From positions 35,543,039 to 35,607,038 of the forward strand of contig OY997590.1 of assembly GCA_963921825.1 (NCBI GenBank): a DNA stretch of 64,000 nt, read 5' to 3'. Source of the stretch: Erodium maritimum. Lineage: Eukaryota > Streptophyta > Magnoliopsida > Geraniales > Geraniaceae. This document shows, piece by piece, positions 34,335 to 46,907 of the stretch. Below the pieces are notes generated by a model that had not been told where the DNA came from, did not search any database, and saw only the letters and a program-made list of their open reading frames with translations. Within the stretch, counting starts at the first letter, position 1, and each line of letters begins with the position of its first letter. Made by a program: the position numbers and the translations under genes.

Positions 34335-37300
34335 TTTTTTTGAAACGTAGTGTGAATTTTATTAACTGAACTTTTGTAAGATAAACATAAACGCGGCCGG
34401 AATAGTTAATCCAGACCACGAGAGGACAGGCACAGAACGGGCTTCCCGGGCTAGCCAGTGGGCTGCACCGTTCGCTGACCTAGAAATGTACTCGAGTTTG
34501 ACATCCTCAAGAGTAGTGAGCAGGGACCTGCAGTCGTCGACCAATCGTCCCAGTGGGGAAAAGACCTGGTGCGTGCCTTGAATCAGGTGTACCAGATATT
34601 GAGCGTCACTCTGTATGATCACCCTGGACGAGTGCGAGGCGTGTATCCATTCCAGGGCCTTCCAAATCGCCATTGCCTCCGAGTATTCGGGGTTGAGTGC
34701 TCCGCTTCCATATCCATTCCGTGCGTCCCGGACCCCTCCCGTGTCTGTACGGCAGATCCAACCCTATCCAAATTGTCCTGAGGCTGCAAAGGTCGCCCCG
34801 TCAACATTGATCAAGAGCCAGCCAGGGGGAGGGGGTTTCCATTTAATCTGCGTGGACCGGGGGATAGCGACTGGCTTCCGGAGACTCAATTGTGCTTCCG
34901 ACCAGCTATGCTGGTTACTGAGAACCGTGGCAACCAATTCTTGTGGGGGTGGAGGTCACCTGGTCCAAGACCATAGTGTTTCTCGCTTTCCATATCTCCC
35001 AGAGCACGAGGCAGGCTTTACTCTGGGTCTCAGCCTCCGGTATCAGGAAGAGGGCCGAGAGCCAATCAGTTAAAGAGGACGATGAAGGATCAGGAACAGG
35101 TAGGCCCGCTTTATCCCATACCGACTTCGCAAACGGACAAGACAGCAGAAGATGGTCCGTAGTTTCCGAGTCTGATTGACACATCGGACAGGTGGCCGGA
35201 ATTGGGACGAACTTGGTTCGGAGGTTCATGGCGACCTGTAGTGTACCTGATATAGCCCGCCATATAAAAACCTTGATCCGTGGTTGAATATCCTGATCCC
35301 AGATACCCGTCCATACCGTTGTCCCTGTAGAAACGTGCCATCGACCGTTCTCTCTGGATAGGGCCCTATAGCCCTCTTTAACTGAATACTCACCTCTGAT
35401 ATTGTACTTCCAGGACCATTTGTCTGTATGCCGGGGAAGAGGTGGGGGCACCTGAAGGATATCCTCAACAATAGCCGGAGGGAGGATCGACTGAATCTTC
35501 TGCACATCCCATTCATGGTCGACGGTGGCTAAGTCCGACACCATAAGAGCCTGTGTGATACATGTATGCATAGGAATAACCGGGTTATCCCCAAGAAGCC
35601 AAGGGGGTCCCTCGACCATAGTAGTTCGACCGTCACCGATAGTACGAATCAGTCCCTCTCGGAGCAGGCCCTGAGTGCCACGGAGGCCCGACCAGATTTG
35701 ACTGGGCCCATTCCCCCCTCCCGCCGTCAAGAAGTCACCCTGTGGGTAGTACCGTGCCTTAAGAATTCGAGCCACCAGACAGTCGGGTTGAGTAACCAAT
35801 TTCCACCCCATTTTTGCCAGCATTGCAATATTCATATCTCGCATGTCTTTGAAACCCATCCCTCCATCCTCCTTTGGCCTACACAATTTTGCCCAGTCCT
35901 GCCAAATAATCGGTCTCGTTCCCCTGGGAGTGCCCGTCCACCAGTACCGAGCTAGTGCGACATGGATTTTGTTGATTGATTCCCTCGGGAACATAAACAC
36001 GCTCATCGCGTATATTAGCATGGCCTGGAGGACTGATTTGATCATAACCTCCTTCCCTCCTGCCGACAGCATCTGACCATCCCATGTCCCAATTTTGGCC
36101 ACTATCCGGTCACATAAGAATTGGAGACTCTGTCCTTTTTTCCGGCCCAGCATATTGGGGACTCCCAAGTACTTAGTCGGCCCCGAGATTTCCTGAATGC
36201 CCAGTATGTTACAACATGTTGCTCTGTTAGCCAAAGTTGTATTAGTACTGAAGAATATGGACGATTTTCCTTTATTTATAACTTGACCTGAAAGGCGTCC
36301 AAAGGTTTGAAGGATATTACTCAGATGGGTCGCCTCTTTTTGATCTGCCCTGCAGAAAATATAGCAGTCGTCCGCAAAAAATATATGAGATACCAGCGGA
36401 GCCCCTCGAGCTACTGATACCCCATGAATATGTCCAGCTCTTTCTGCTTGACTGAGCATCCGAGATAGACCCTCCATACAGAAAAGAAACAGGTACGGCG
36501 ATAGGGGGTCACCTTGTCTGATACCCCGTCCTGCTGTAAACGAGGCTGTATGCTTCCCGTAAGAACTGGCCGTATACTCGATTGCTCTCATACACGCAAG
36601 CACCATCGCCCGCCAACCCATATTAAAGCCGAACGCTCCCATCATAGATAGAAAAAAAGACCACTCCACTCTGTCGTAGACCTTACTCATATCTAATTTC
36701 AAGGCCATGAAACCGCGTTGTCCCTGTGTTTTACGCCGGAGAGTGTGAATGATCTTATAGGAAATGATGACGTCGTCCTGGATATGTCTTCCCGGGACGA
36801 AAGCCCCCTGGTTTGTGGAGATTATCGGGTCCAGTAGGGGTTTGATCCGATTGGCCAGGACCTTAGAAAGAATTCTAAAGATCACGTTGCATAAAGCAAT
36901 TGGCCTCAGTTCCGCAATCTTCTTCGCCCCTGGAACCTTCGGGATCATAATCAAGGTGGTCTTGTTGATATCATGATCAATAGTGCATGTCAGGACTGCA
37001 GTGCGGACAAAGTCAATGACCTCCGGAGCCAAAGTATCTCAATAATGTTGGAAAAACTTTGGATTGAGTCCGTCCGGTCCTGGGGATTTCGACGGGACCA
37101 TTTGGAAGACTGTGTGGCGTACCTCCTGATCCGTTACCCTTTGCGTAAGTTGTAAATTCTGTGCCGAGGTGATCATACACGGGACTGGCATGGGGAGGTC
37201 ATAGTCTTCGATGTCGCCTGCTGTGAAGATATTAGCAAAATATGAATGGAGCAGGTCACTCATTCCTGTATTCCATTGCACTTCTACTCCCTCATCATTT

Positions 37301-38975
37301 ATCAAGGATTTGAGCTTGTTTTTCACCTGGCGCTTGGTGGACGATCTCTGAAAGAATCCTGTATTACGGTCCCCTTCCCCAAGCCAGTGTTGTTTCGCTC
37401 TCGGTCGCCAGAACTGTTCCTGTGTAGCCAGTGCCCTGTTATACTGTTTTTGAATTGCCAGTTTCTTCCTGATGCCCTGTCTGTCTGTTCGGCCATTCAA
37501 CTCAGCAAGCCTCCGCTGTAACCTTCGGATCTGGTTAATGTTGTCCCGAAAGATCGTCTGGCCCCACTCATCTAGGGAGACCCCGATGTCCTTAATGTGA
37601 TGCTTGATGTGACGATTCCCCGACTGACCCCACTCTGTCTGAATCAATGGACCACACTCTGGATGATCAATCCACATATTCTCAAACCGGAACTTGCGGG
37701 GCCGTCGTTCCATTGGTTCCTTCTGGATTTGGAGAAGGATGTGTTTGTGGTTCGAAGTCGATATGCCCAGGTTCTGTAACTCCACATCCCTGAATCGGTC
37801 TCGAGCCTGCGGGGAGATGAAGGCTCTGTCTAGCTGACTTTCCACTAGCGACTTAGCATCCTGGCCCCGTGCCCACGTGAACTGGTACCCTTGCAGTGGC
37901 ACCTCTTCCACTCCAATATCCGATACGGCCTGCTGGAAGCCTTAGATAAGGGGTAGTGGGTATACCCCCCCACCCCGCTTTTCCGACGGACGTAAGATTC
38001 CGTTGAAATCCCCTATTAGGATCCAATCAGCCGGTGCCGGGATTGTGGCCAGATGTCTTAGGTTTTCCCACGTCAAATGCCGACGCTCCCATATCGGTTC
38101 CCCATAGATACTTGTGAACCGGATAGGTGCTTCCTGACGTAACTGTACGGTCGTGTCGATATGTGATTGTTGCATCGATAGTACCGTAACCTTGCACTGT
38201 TCAGTCCACAACATCATCACACCTCCTTTATTTGTCGGGGGCCCGGATCCCGGAGTGGCCTGTGGTATGAATCCCGGAAAGCCCGTACCTCCATGGAAAC
38301 CTAGCGTTCTGCGCAGGATAGCAAGACGCGATCTCGAATTCTGAGATTCCACGTGACGGGTCTCCGTCAGGAAAAGGATGTCGGGTTTGTACCGGGACAC
38401 CAAATCCTTCAATTGGCGCCGGTTATGGTTCGTACCTAGACCTCTACAGTTCCAAGCCAGCAGGGTAGGCATAATAACAAATTCAGAAACCCTAGAAACG
38501 GAAGAAATACCTGTCGGCACCCTGACGGTGGGAGATGACTGCCGGCCTAGTGTGTCCGCCAATTCTCCCTCAAAAGACCAGCAGGAGACGATCAGGAATC
38601 TGGGAGCGCGAAGTAGGAGCCAAGACGATCGGAATAAACCCGGCGCTGTGGCGAAAGCGATCAGATTTGTCGCGATGAGCCGTCGGGATCCAGGGAGGAC
38701 CCGGATGACGCTGGCGACTGGGGCGGCCAAGGCGAATCAGATACCAGTGGGATCGATTCCCGACCTAGAGAGAGAGATCGGGGTAGGGATCTGAAGACAG
38801 GGGGCGGTGGTCCTCGGTAGAGCGAGTGAGGGATGACGGGACTGGATGCCGGTGGCCGAGGCGGACTGAGCAAGAGCGTCTGCGGCGGCGGCGGCGACCC
38901 GAGTAGAGTAGAATGTAACCTCAGAGAGGTTGAGTGGAGAACGTGGTTCCTCACTATTACTTACATTTGCCCACC
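34335..38975 (-). mobile_element. Nearly full-length L1-type LINE
   Basis: On the minus strand the element begins with a GC-rich leader (about 38965 down to 38473), encodes endonuclease, reverse transcriptase, zinc-knuckle and RNase H domains in order, and ends with AATAAAATTC.. and an A run (seen as T at 34335-34342). No ORF1 frame is present between the leader and the endonuclease, so ORF1 seems deleted or replaced. Flanks are TTTTGTCCCCACC on the left and ACATTTGCCCACC on the right, an imperfect target duplication. A second LINE fragment adjoins at 38976. Confidence 0.9.
34362..38472 (-). pseudogene. LINE ORF2: endonuclease, reverse transcriptase, zf-RVT, RNase H
   Basis: The start is MPTLLAWNCRGLGT (ATG at 38472), the classic N-terminus of plant L1 endonuclease. 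Motifs: LFLTETR, LIGDFNGIL, QLDRAFIS, then TSNHKHIL in the place of the conserved SDHxPI (codon 37750-37752, Asp to Asn). The reverse transcriptase has KSPGPDGLNPKFF, LRPIALCNVIFRILSKVLAN, KLDMSKVYDRVEW, GIRQGDPLSPYLF and SHIFFADDCYIF. Then come IKVFIWRAISGTL, CPMCQSDSETTDHLLLSCPF (zinc knuckle) and an RNase H frame (34362-34673, VIIQSDAQYLVHLIQG, YISRSANGAAHWLAR). Breaks: TAA at 37942-37944, TGA at 37039-37041 (a Trp position, FFQHY-W-D), and at least one frameshift between 34674 and 34914. The long intact reverse-transcriptase stretch (705 codons) points to a fairly young copy. Confidence 0.9.
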
Positions 38976-39257
38976 TTTTTTTTGAAACTTGAATGTACTT
39001 TATTACTGCAGCAAATCGCTGTTTAGAACAGATAATAGCACATTCGGAATTGGCTCAACGTGCCAATCATAATGCTCCCAAGTCAGGGCATTTTTAGCTA
39101 AACAATGGGCTACCCCGTTTGATTCTCTTCTGATAAATTGTAATTTAAAACCTCCCAAACCTCCGAGTAAGCCCCTGCATTCGGTAATAACATCCCCGAA
39201 GGGCGACAACATAGTCAAATCGCTGAGTACTGCCTGAACCACTCTAAGACAGTCTGC
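38976..39257 (-). mobile_element. 5'-truncated LINE fragment (RNase H end and tail)
   Basis: A T run at 38976-38983 (the A tail on minus) is followed by a minus frame containing GLLGGLGGFKLQFIRRESNG and VAHCLAKNALTWEHYDW, the C-terminal RNase H part of a plant LINE ORF2. It is a different family from the large neighbour at 34335-38975. It begins exactly where that element's right flank (CCCACC) ends. Left limit on the protein side near 39257. Confidence 0.75.
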
Positions 39258-40192
39258 TTTTTTTAGTTTCTATAAAAAAAAAATGAGTTTTATATATTGT
39301 TTGCTGATAAAAAAAAATTGAGGTTAGACTAGTCTCGGACAAACTTACTATTATTGGAGTTATTATTGTATGCCGAAGTATACAGCTCGTTCACAGCTGG
39401 GTTAAGGTTGATGTTTGAGACTTGAGAGTGATGTTACGAGTTTTCTAGAGTCCCAATCCTACTTCTCTTCTCCTCAATCTTATCACTACTGCTCACTCCC
39501 ATCACTCTTTTCTCATTATTCAAATCCAACCCTGCAATACCTAAAGATAAGTTACCGTGTTCATGCATGATTGCACTCAACTCTACTCACTAGTTAGTTA
39601 TGTGATGGACAAAATTCATTAACGAGTGATGCGTATGGTTTACTAGAAACCATTGTTAAGTAAGTTTACTAGAAACCTTGTTAAGTAAGTTTTGGATATT
39701 TACTCGCTAATTTTGATTTTGCATCATCAAAGAATATTGATATAAGTTTATTAGGCAGTAGAGAGATAGGTTAGGTTGATCCATTTTCTTCCCTTTAGAT
39801 ATGATCAATAATAGCTTGCCAGCCACGCATTCGATACAAAGTTTCCGAACCTGATCAATTAATTGCTAAACCACATATTATATACTAACCTCACCTAAAC
39901 CAATCAATCATAAGTAGCCAATTGTATACCATTACTGATGCTTTATAGCTGTCCACTCGATAACTCCTTTGATTCGTTACACACATTTGTTTGCTTTTTG
40001 ATCATTGTGCCGCAAAAATATATTAAAATTTTAATTATTTAAAATGTATACGCGATTTTTGTTTCTGTGTCAAGTGATTGAGATATGTATTGAGGAGGTC
40101 GGAGGCTTGTTTGGTGCGAGTGTGACTATGAAGTAATTAAGATATTGTTAAATTTGTTCCTTGTTCTAATTTGCATGCCCCAAAACTGAAGC
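39258..40192. other. Intergenic region upstream of the GASA gene
   Basis: AT-rich, no open frame of note. Contains a short direct repeat (TACTAGAAACC..TTGTTAAGTAAGTTT at about 39642 and 39668). The last few hundred bases hold the promoter of the GASA gene. Confidence 0.45.
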
Positions 40193-40200
40193 TATAAATA
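40193..40200 (+). promoter_or_regulatory. TATA box of the GASA gene
   Basis: TATAAATA 66 bases before the ATG at 40259; transcription would start about 30 bases downstream, leaving a short leader. Confidence 0.75.
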
Positions 40201-40258
40201 CAAGACCCATTTCTCACATACTCCACAAAGTAGCTAAAGCTCTAAGAAGCAAGAAGAG

Positions 40259-40663
40259 ATGGCCATCTCCAAGTCCAAGGTTTTCGTTGCTTCAATCCTC
40301 CTCGTATCTCTTGTCGTCCTCAGCCTTGTCGAAGCCGATCATCATCAAGCCTCAACGTCAACCGTTAAGAAGCCTATCCTTGACAAGATTGGTATGGGCA
40401 TCTTTTACTTGCTAAAGTCGATCAGTGATTAATATTGATCATAAGATGTTATAATTAATTAATGGATTAAATATGTTGTAGACTGCGATGGGGCATGCTC
40501 GGGTCGGTGCCGATTGTCGTCGAGGCCACGACTGTGCAAGAGGGCGTGTGGGACGTGCTGTTCACGCTGCAACTGCGTACCACCGGGCACCGCCGGCAAC
40601 CACCAGCTCTGCCCCTGCTACGCCAGCCAGACCACCCACGCCGGCAAGCCCAAGTGCCCTTAA
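40259..40663 (+). CDS. GASA/snakin-family cysteine-rich secreted peptide
   Basis: Gibberellin-regulated (GASA/snakin) peptides are secreted proteins acting in cell growth, redox control or antimicrobial defence. Two exons, 40259-40391 and 40482-40663, join in phase to give 104 residues. Residues 1-26 form a signal peptide (MAISKSKVFVASILLVSLVV, then LSLVEA). A short Ser/Thr/Lys linker leads to the GASA domain starting DCDGACSGRC. All 12 cysteines are present in family spacing, including the CGTCCSRCNC core, VPPGTAGN and the final KPKCP. The intron splits the coding region just before the first domain cysteine, common in this family. Nothing looks broken. Which of the many paralogues it is cannot be told. 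Confidence 0.95.
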
Positions 40664-42362
40664 TTAATTACTATATCTTATGAATAATTATGCAATTTAC
40701 TTACTGAAAAGAGAGTGTATATCTATGTTTTATTTTTTTGTTCTACTTATTTTTGAATTAATAAAATAAAAATCTTATGCATGTCTCTCTAATCTACTGT
40801 CTTCATTTTTTGTTCCTGGGTTGAAATTTTGATTTGATATTGTCATGAGAAAAATAAAAGTTGGAAATAGAGATTTGGTGAGTATTAGTAATGATGAAAT
40901 GATTCTCTGTTTTAAATATGTTAGTGAAGCCCATTGCAGCCAACTCATTTTGAGACAATGGATATATTGAAACATAGACTTGAGTCCAACATCTCTCTAT
41001 ATTTGTCCTTTGAGATTTGTTGGTTTTGTGTTGTACCAAGACGCCTGGGATGACATGAATTCCAAGTTTTTAGTCTCTTTTTTTTCTTCTTGATCGGCTA
41101 GGTTTTAATTGATTCATCAATTCTACCAATGAAGAAGAAGAGAAGCGGCAACCAGTGTAATGAAGCTATAATTGTTCTACACAACTTAGTACGGACAAAG
41201 CCTTTGGTTAAAAATAAAACTAGGCTCGATCTAACACAGTACACAACGTACTGCAGATAGCAAAAACAAAGAGCTTTAGAAAACAAATTGGGCCTTACTA
41301 AATAAAATGAGCCTAACCCAAAAAAATATCAGTGAGCCCAAACCACCAACCATCACACACAACACACCTGCCTCGAGAACCACCCAAGGCACACCAACGA
41401 AACCAAAAACATCACCATAAGCCCACCATCCTTTGCGGGCCACCATCACACATCACCGCCGGCGAAACACCCACTTCGAGGAGGTCAAGAAACCCAACAA
41501 GAAAAGGACTCGCAAAACCTGCACCGAGTACAACTGGAAAAAGGAAGTCGTCGATGACCAAAACCGATACCAAATCACTAAAAACAATTCCGCGAATCCA
41601 CATATCTTGTACCAAAACCAAGCCATAACCAAATGGAACAACGTACCCCCAACAAATCCGCGTAACCAACGAAGCAACAAGTTTGAAGAAGATTTTAGTA
41701 CCGGAAATCAAGTCAAGGAAGAAGATCAACTCGGAGGAGGAGAAGCTCCTCGAGATCTAACACCAAGGACCACCACGGAGAGGGTTCGATAATGGAGGAC
41801 TATGGTGGGAGAGGTAGCAACAAGAGACTGTGGAGCAGGAACGAAGGGGACTACCAAGCTTCGAAGAAGCCCTGACGTCGAACCCCCACAAGGCCATAAT
41901 TACCTTCCCAGCAACACGATCGTTGGACTGACGAGAGTGAGGCGAGGTGTAAAACAGGGATAACCATGGAGGGCAGAGGAGCCAAGACAGGGTACAAGTC
42001 GACGAGGCCAACGAGACAAGGGAAAGAGAAAGGGGGACATGAATCTTCCGTCGTTACCGTCATCTTTGGTACAAACTACAAACCAATCTAAATCCTTGGA
42101 TCGTGGAAATACAAGGCTCGGATTTAAACTAAAATCATTAACAATAACATCATTAATCCATATCTTTGTAATTAATTTTATAACCACCCCCAATGAATTT
42201 CGTGGGCTGTCCAGATTTAGCTTGTAGTTTGTATCGTAAGATGAGTTTGTACCTGCACTATCACATGTTACCAAAGCTTAAATTGTTACTTATTACCAAA
42301 ATCTAGACCACCAAATTTTAATTCCAGCCTCAATTATCCACAAATTAAATAGAAATATCAAT
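40664..42362. other. Intergenic sequence, no supported gene
   Basis: 40664-41300 is AT-rich 3' flank of the GASA gene. 41300-42170 is GC-richer with overlapping frames on both strands (up to 124 codons, minus) and no domain. Read on minus it has a texture like the non-autonomous non-LTR insertions, but I found neither tail nor target duplication. Confidence 0.35.
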
Positions 42363-42376
42363 AAAAGGATACTTTT

Positions 42377-43593
42377 GAGGCAAGTCAGGTTGTTGCTAGC
42401 CTTAACGGCTTCAAATGGAACAGATTCATTTTGTTTTTCGCCATCGCCCAACGCCGGAACATCTTGGCCGTTGATGCTTCACCGAAACAGAGCATGCGAG
42501 AGGGAGGCCGGTGTGCTCTTACAATAGGCGAAGCAGTGCAGGGTTTTGGGTCAAGTGCTCCCACGATTGTAGTGGCGACTCAAACAGGCGTTCTAGCCAA
42601 AGACGCGTTGGAGACTTGCACTCGGGGTGCTGCTATTTCATCGGTTCCGGTCGAGTTTAGCGATCCCGGAATTCTCGCCATATCAAATTCAATTATTGAC
42701 CCCCAATCTGACCGGCTTGGGAGAGAATCCCGTGTGATTGAAGATTGCGATTCGATTGAAGTAATCGTCCCGGATTGCACAGATACGCAGGCCGCAATTC
42801 TCGCGAAGATGATGCATTGTTGGTGGAGTGTGGGTCGGAAGTAGGTCTTGGGGCTGGGCGGATTCAACCCATTGGTCTTTGGCCTATTTCACCGGCCCAT
42901 ATACAGTAGTGTGTTGGCTCGCATCCGGAAACTGAGTTCCCGACTAGGCTGTGTCCAACTAATGGCTTTGACTGAGGGTGTTTTGAATGATGTGGTAAGC
43001 ATGATCTAACCATTAGAATAGGGGCCATGTTCTAATGGGCCGGTTTCGGACCTGGTGACCTGAATTCCACCATCCGTTGTGGTTATTCCGGTAGCTACTG
43101 TGTCTCACCAGGTGGAAAATGGAGATCTGATTGGGGTTCATCCAAGTAGTCCGTTGAAGGAGGCTATCCTTCAACCTCCAAACCCTAAACCTTTGAACAA
43201 GGGTCATATTTCGAAGCAACCTTCTAGAACTTCAATTCGTCAAAGTCAACCTCCCAATTTCTTAAGGGACTACTATACCGTTCATATCAAACCAGCTCAT
43301 TCTAGGAGTCGGGAGAGAGTTGTAAATCCTGTCGACATTAGGAAGCAGATCTTACAACAAACTCAAGCTGCTCAGCTGGCTCACGCCGCTAAAGCTTTTG
43401 ATGATCCAACCTTGACTTCGGAAGATGAAGAGTGGGTCACTGATGGGTGATTTTGTGATCTATTTTGTTTTTGTTTCGGGTTTTTTTCCCGCAACTCCTT
43501 ATGAGAGCTCCCCTATAATGGTTGCCTTTGGTTAGATCCTGTTTGGATTTAACTTTTTCTTAATAAAATTTTTCGAGCTTATCCAAAAAAAAA
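42377..43593 (+). mobile_element. Non-autonomous non-LTR retroelement with A tail
   Basis: Ends with AATAAAATTTTTCGAGC and an A run at 43585-43593, the usual 3' end of plant LINEs. Flanks AAAAGGATACTTTT (42363-42376) and AAAAGGTAGTTTT after the tail give an imperfect duplication. Two open frames: 42431-42844 (138 codons) and one ending at 43450 (LTSEDEEWVTDG). Neither carries reverse-transcriptase motifs; the second, with many Gln, Pro and charged residues, could be the tail of a LINE ORF1. An internally deleted LINE is the simplest reading. Confidence 0.6.
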
Positions 43594-43744
43594 GGTAGTT
43601 TTGTAATTTTATGTCCCTTGAAAATATTACTACAAAATTATTTTATTACGGTCTTGATTTGTTTTTTCTAATATTTTATTTTTAAAAATAAATTCAAAAT
43701 TTGAATATTATATTTTTTATAGTAAAAATACATTCAAATATTTT

Positions 43745-45160
43745 GATTTGTCTTCGGATGGGTTGGTCCTTATACGAGTGGGATTTGGATCGGCTGGATA
43801 ACAGTGGTAATTGCTATTTGTTTAATCACATTGTTGTTTTAGCTAATGACCCTGTTTTCTCTTATATGTTTGGTAATCATGGTCTTGTCTGGAATTCTGG
43901 GAATGGAGAAAAGGTTCGCTTTTAGGATGATGCTTGGTTGGGGGAGTCTACTCTTAGACATCGTCTTCATGTTGCTTATTCTTTGGTTATTACTGATTGT
44001 GTTAAGGTCAGTGATTTTTGGGATGGTATAGGTTGGTCTATTTCTTTTCGTGGAAACAGGAGACGTGCAAGGAACAATGAGGTTGCGGCATAAATGAAGG
44101 TTTTAGATGGGAATATGGTTACTCCATACTTACAAGATAGATTGGTTTGCAAAAGAAGAACTTCAGGCTTTTCTGTTTCAGCTGCTTATGCTATTTTGAT
44201 GGAGGAGGAGAATGTGGTTGCAGACTCTTGGGCTTCAATGTTATGGGTGTTTGGTATTCCTCCTAAACATTCTCTCTTTGTTTTGTTTGTGGTTCATAAT
44301 TCCTTACCTACATCGGTCTTTTTTGAGGGTCGGGGTGTTCCTCTTAGTTTGAATCAGATGTTTTGTTCGTTGTGTAAGTCTGGTATGGAGTCCTTTGATC
44401 ACCTTTTCTTGCACTGCTTAATGTCTTGGTGGCTATGGGGTCGTATTTTGGTTTGGTGGGACGTGTGTTGGGTGATGCCTAAGACTATATGAGATGCTTT
44501 AATTATTTAGAAAGTGATGGGTTCGCATCATTGGTGGAAGTTTTGGGTTCGGGTATGTTACTTGACTTTATGGCATATCTGGATTATGAGGAATGGGGTA
44601 GTTTTTAAGTGTGGGTGGTTCAGTGTTTAGTAAAATACAAATTCATCATTTCAGTACTTTGTGGCATTCAGGATCGTTGCGATCAAATGTTTCGTTTGAG
44701 GATTGGCAATGGCGGCCAAATGGGTGCATTCGTCCTAAGAGTAGGAGGGGACGATCATCAACAGTTGTTTGATCTGTCTCAGTTTTGGTTTGGTCCGGTG
44801 AGTTTTTGTTCAGGAGTTATTTTCAGGTTTCGCCTGTTCTCACTTGAGTTCGATGAGTCCGGGGGGATGATTCAGGGACGGTCTACTATGGGCGGAGATG
44901 CATGAATTACTCAATTCCTTTGGAACCAGGGGATTCACCCCATCCACCCTGAGGTACCGTTCATCGAGTCAGGTGAGACACTTGTTGATGGTCTCTTGAG
45001 AAACTGTTCACCAGCCAAGGTTTTTCGTTTATTTTTCTTTCGGCCTTTGGCCCCTTAGCTCTTTTTAGAGAGTTTTCTTGTTATTCTGTTGTACTTTATT
45101 TTCTGGTCCTGCTTGGACTTGGTTCTTTTTGATAAAATTTATGCGCTGATCAAAAAAAAA
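43745..45160 (+). mobile_element. 5'-truncated LINE, zf-RVT region and 3' end
   Basis: Translated fragments VWNSGNGEKVRF, then TSGFSVSAAYAILMEEENVV, WVFGIPPKHSLFVLFVVHNS and CSLCKSGMESFDHLFLHC are the standard post-reverse-transcriptase and zinc-knuckle region of plant LINE ORF2. Several stops interrupt it (for example after EKVRF and after NNEVAA). The 3' end GATAAAATTTATGCGCTGATC is followed by an A run at 45152-45160. It lies immediately downstream of the previous insertion, same strand, but is not its continuation. Confidence 0.8.
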
Positions 45161-45525
45161 TATTCCAGAATTTTATATCGTATGCTGCAAAAAATTTAAA
45201 TCGATATTGCAAAAAGTTTATATCGATATTATATTTTTTAAATAGAATATTTTAAAGAAAAAAACTATATTTCAAAATTTAATAATGGTACATCAATAAA
45301 ATTTTTACAGAACTATAAATCAAGTGTTATAGAAATTTACATTCCATATTACAAATATTTAAGTTACATAATAGTACATAAATTTACCTTATTAAAGTGT
45401 TACACAATAGTACCCTAACTATATAAAATCCCTCATTTCGATTATTGATGTGGACATAAAATACAACTATTTTGGATATCATTAGCCCACTTTTATGTTC
45501 TTTTTAGTCCCGAGTTAATATAAAT
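45161..45525. other. AT-rich sequence, nothing recognised
   Basis: Very AT-rich stretch between the LINE tail and the LTR fossil; no frame or repeat boundary could be set. Confidence 0.35.
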
Positions 45526-46883
45526 GATGCATTTTACTCTCATTTTGTGTAATTGATCTTATTTCAGAGTTCACCAAGCAATTGGAGCAAAAAAGGAGTG
45601 AAACAGGAGCGAACCGGAGCCAAATTGGAAGCTGGGCAGAAGTGTCAGTAAGGTACACCAGTTCTTTGCACGAGGTGCAAAGAACCAGTGCACCGTTTGT
45701 TGCACGGCGTGCAACCTGGTGGTGCATCCAGAGCAGAGGCAAAATAATCTGCATCGGGAAGTTGTACGTCACGCAAATAACCGGTGCAACTTAAGATGCA
45801 CCGTGAAATGCACGACCTGCATGCGACGGTGCAAACGTCATAAACACGATTTCCAGCTGCGTTTCCCGTTTTTTTTCTTCTCAAATTTAACCCAACATAT
45901 AAAAGGGACTTTAGGTCAGATTAAGGGGTATCACGAAATTGGAGAGAAAAATTCACTTTTGGGGAGAACTTGGAGGACTTGAACAAAATCAAAGGAGAAC
46001 TACTAGAATCACATTGAGCTTTTTGTAGTTTGGATTGTTTCTGAATATTTGTATTGCTGTTTTCAGTTAATATGAGTATGATTATTTCAATCCTTCTCTC
46101 GTGTTCTTATTTATTTGCTATGAATTAAGTTTATATCGATCTAGAAATAGGGGGAACGATGTGATGAATTGATTGAGCATATTAGGTCATATACTTATAA
46201 ACTAATACTAGAAAAATGTTTATTCATTTCCATTCGTAATGCTACATTGCCTTGATCACATACATGTATGATTAAATCTTGTTAACTAACAATTGAGAAA
46301 TGAGGTTAAAAAGAGGAAAAAGGAATTGGATAGCTCGGGTTTCAATCTAGGCTAGAATATGGCTAGACTGACACGAGTGCAATAACTATAGGTGTAAAAC
46401 CCGAAAGTTAGAGGAATTCATAGATTGTAATACTTTATACCGCTCTACACCTAGATTAGAGATAATTAGGTGGACCGAGTATATTAATACGATCGAGAGA
46501 TAGTTATGACTACTTAAAGAGAATTCTCGTTGCCCTTAAAATAGTATTAGTTATAAATGTATGTCAAATATCGTTAAGTTGTTCGTCTCATTCGACCCCC
46601 GTTAGTGTCCTAGATCGTCTTTTATCTCTGATTTATAATCCATATGTGGTTTTGTTCTCTGTTTGCGGATCATTTACATACTCAATACTTGTATGAAATT
46701 AAATTTTACAAAACAAAACAAAACAAATCCTCATTATAGGAATAGCTTGACCATCGAATTAATTAACTAAAGTGTTTGCTTAATTTCTCCCTTGGGTACA
46801 ATATCTCGGACTTAAACCTCGAATACTACTTGACGACCGATACGCTTACCGTGCCATTCTGAGAGTTAATTATCAGAGTGTCA
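45526..46883 (+). mobile_element. Ty3/gypsy LTR, Athila/Tat-type, left part of a fossil
   Basis: The right limit is set by the primer site 7 bases further; the LTR ends near TATCAGAGTGTCA. The left limit is approximate (TGATGCATTTTACTC). The interior has repeated TGCACC/GTGCAA words (45655-45835) and a CT-poor, AT-rich R/U5-like region. The tRNA-Asp primer site points to the Athila/Tat group. No coding region follows; only some 230 bases of leader remain before another insertion at 47140. Confidence 0.6.
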
Positions 46884-46889
46884 AGTTAA

Positions 46890-46907
46890 TGGCGCCGTTG
46901 CCGGGGA
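46890..46907 (+). other. Primer-binding site, tRNA-Asp type
   Basis: TGGCGCCGTTGCCGGGGA, the complement of the 3' end of plant tRNA-Asp, widely used by Athila/Tat Ty3/gypsy elements. It shows the upstream sequence is a 5' LTR on the plus strand. Confidence 0.85.
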
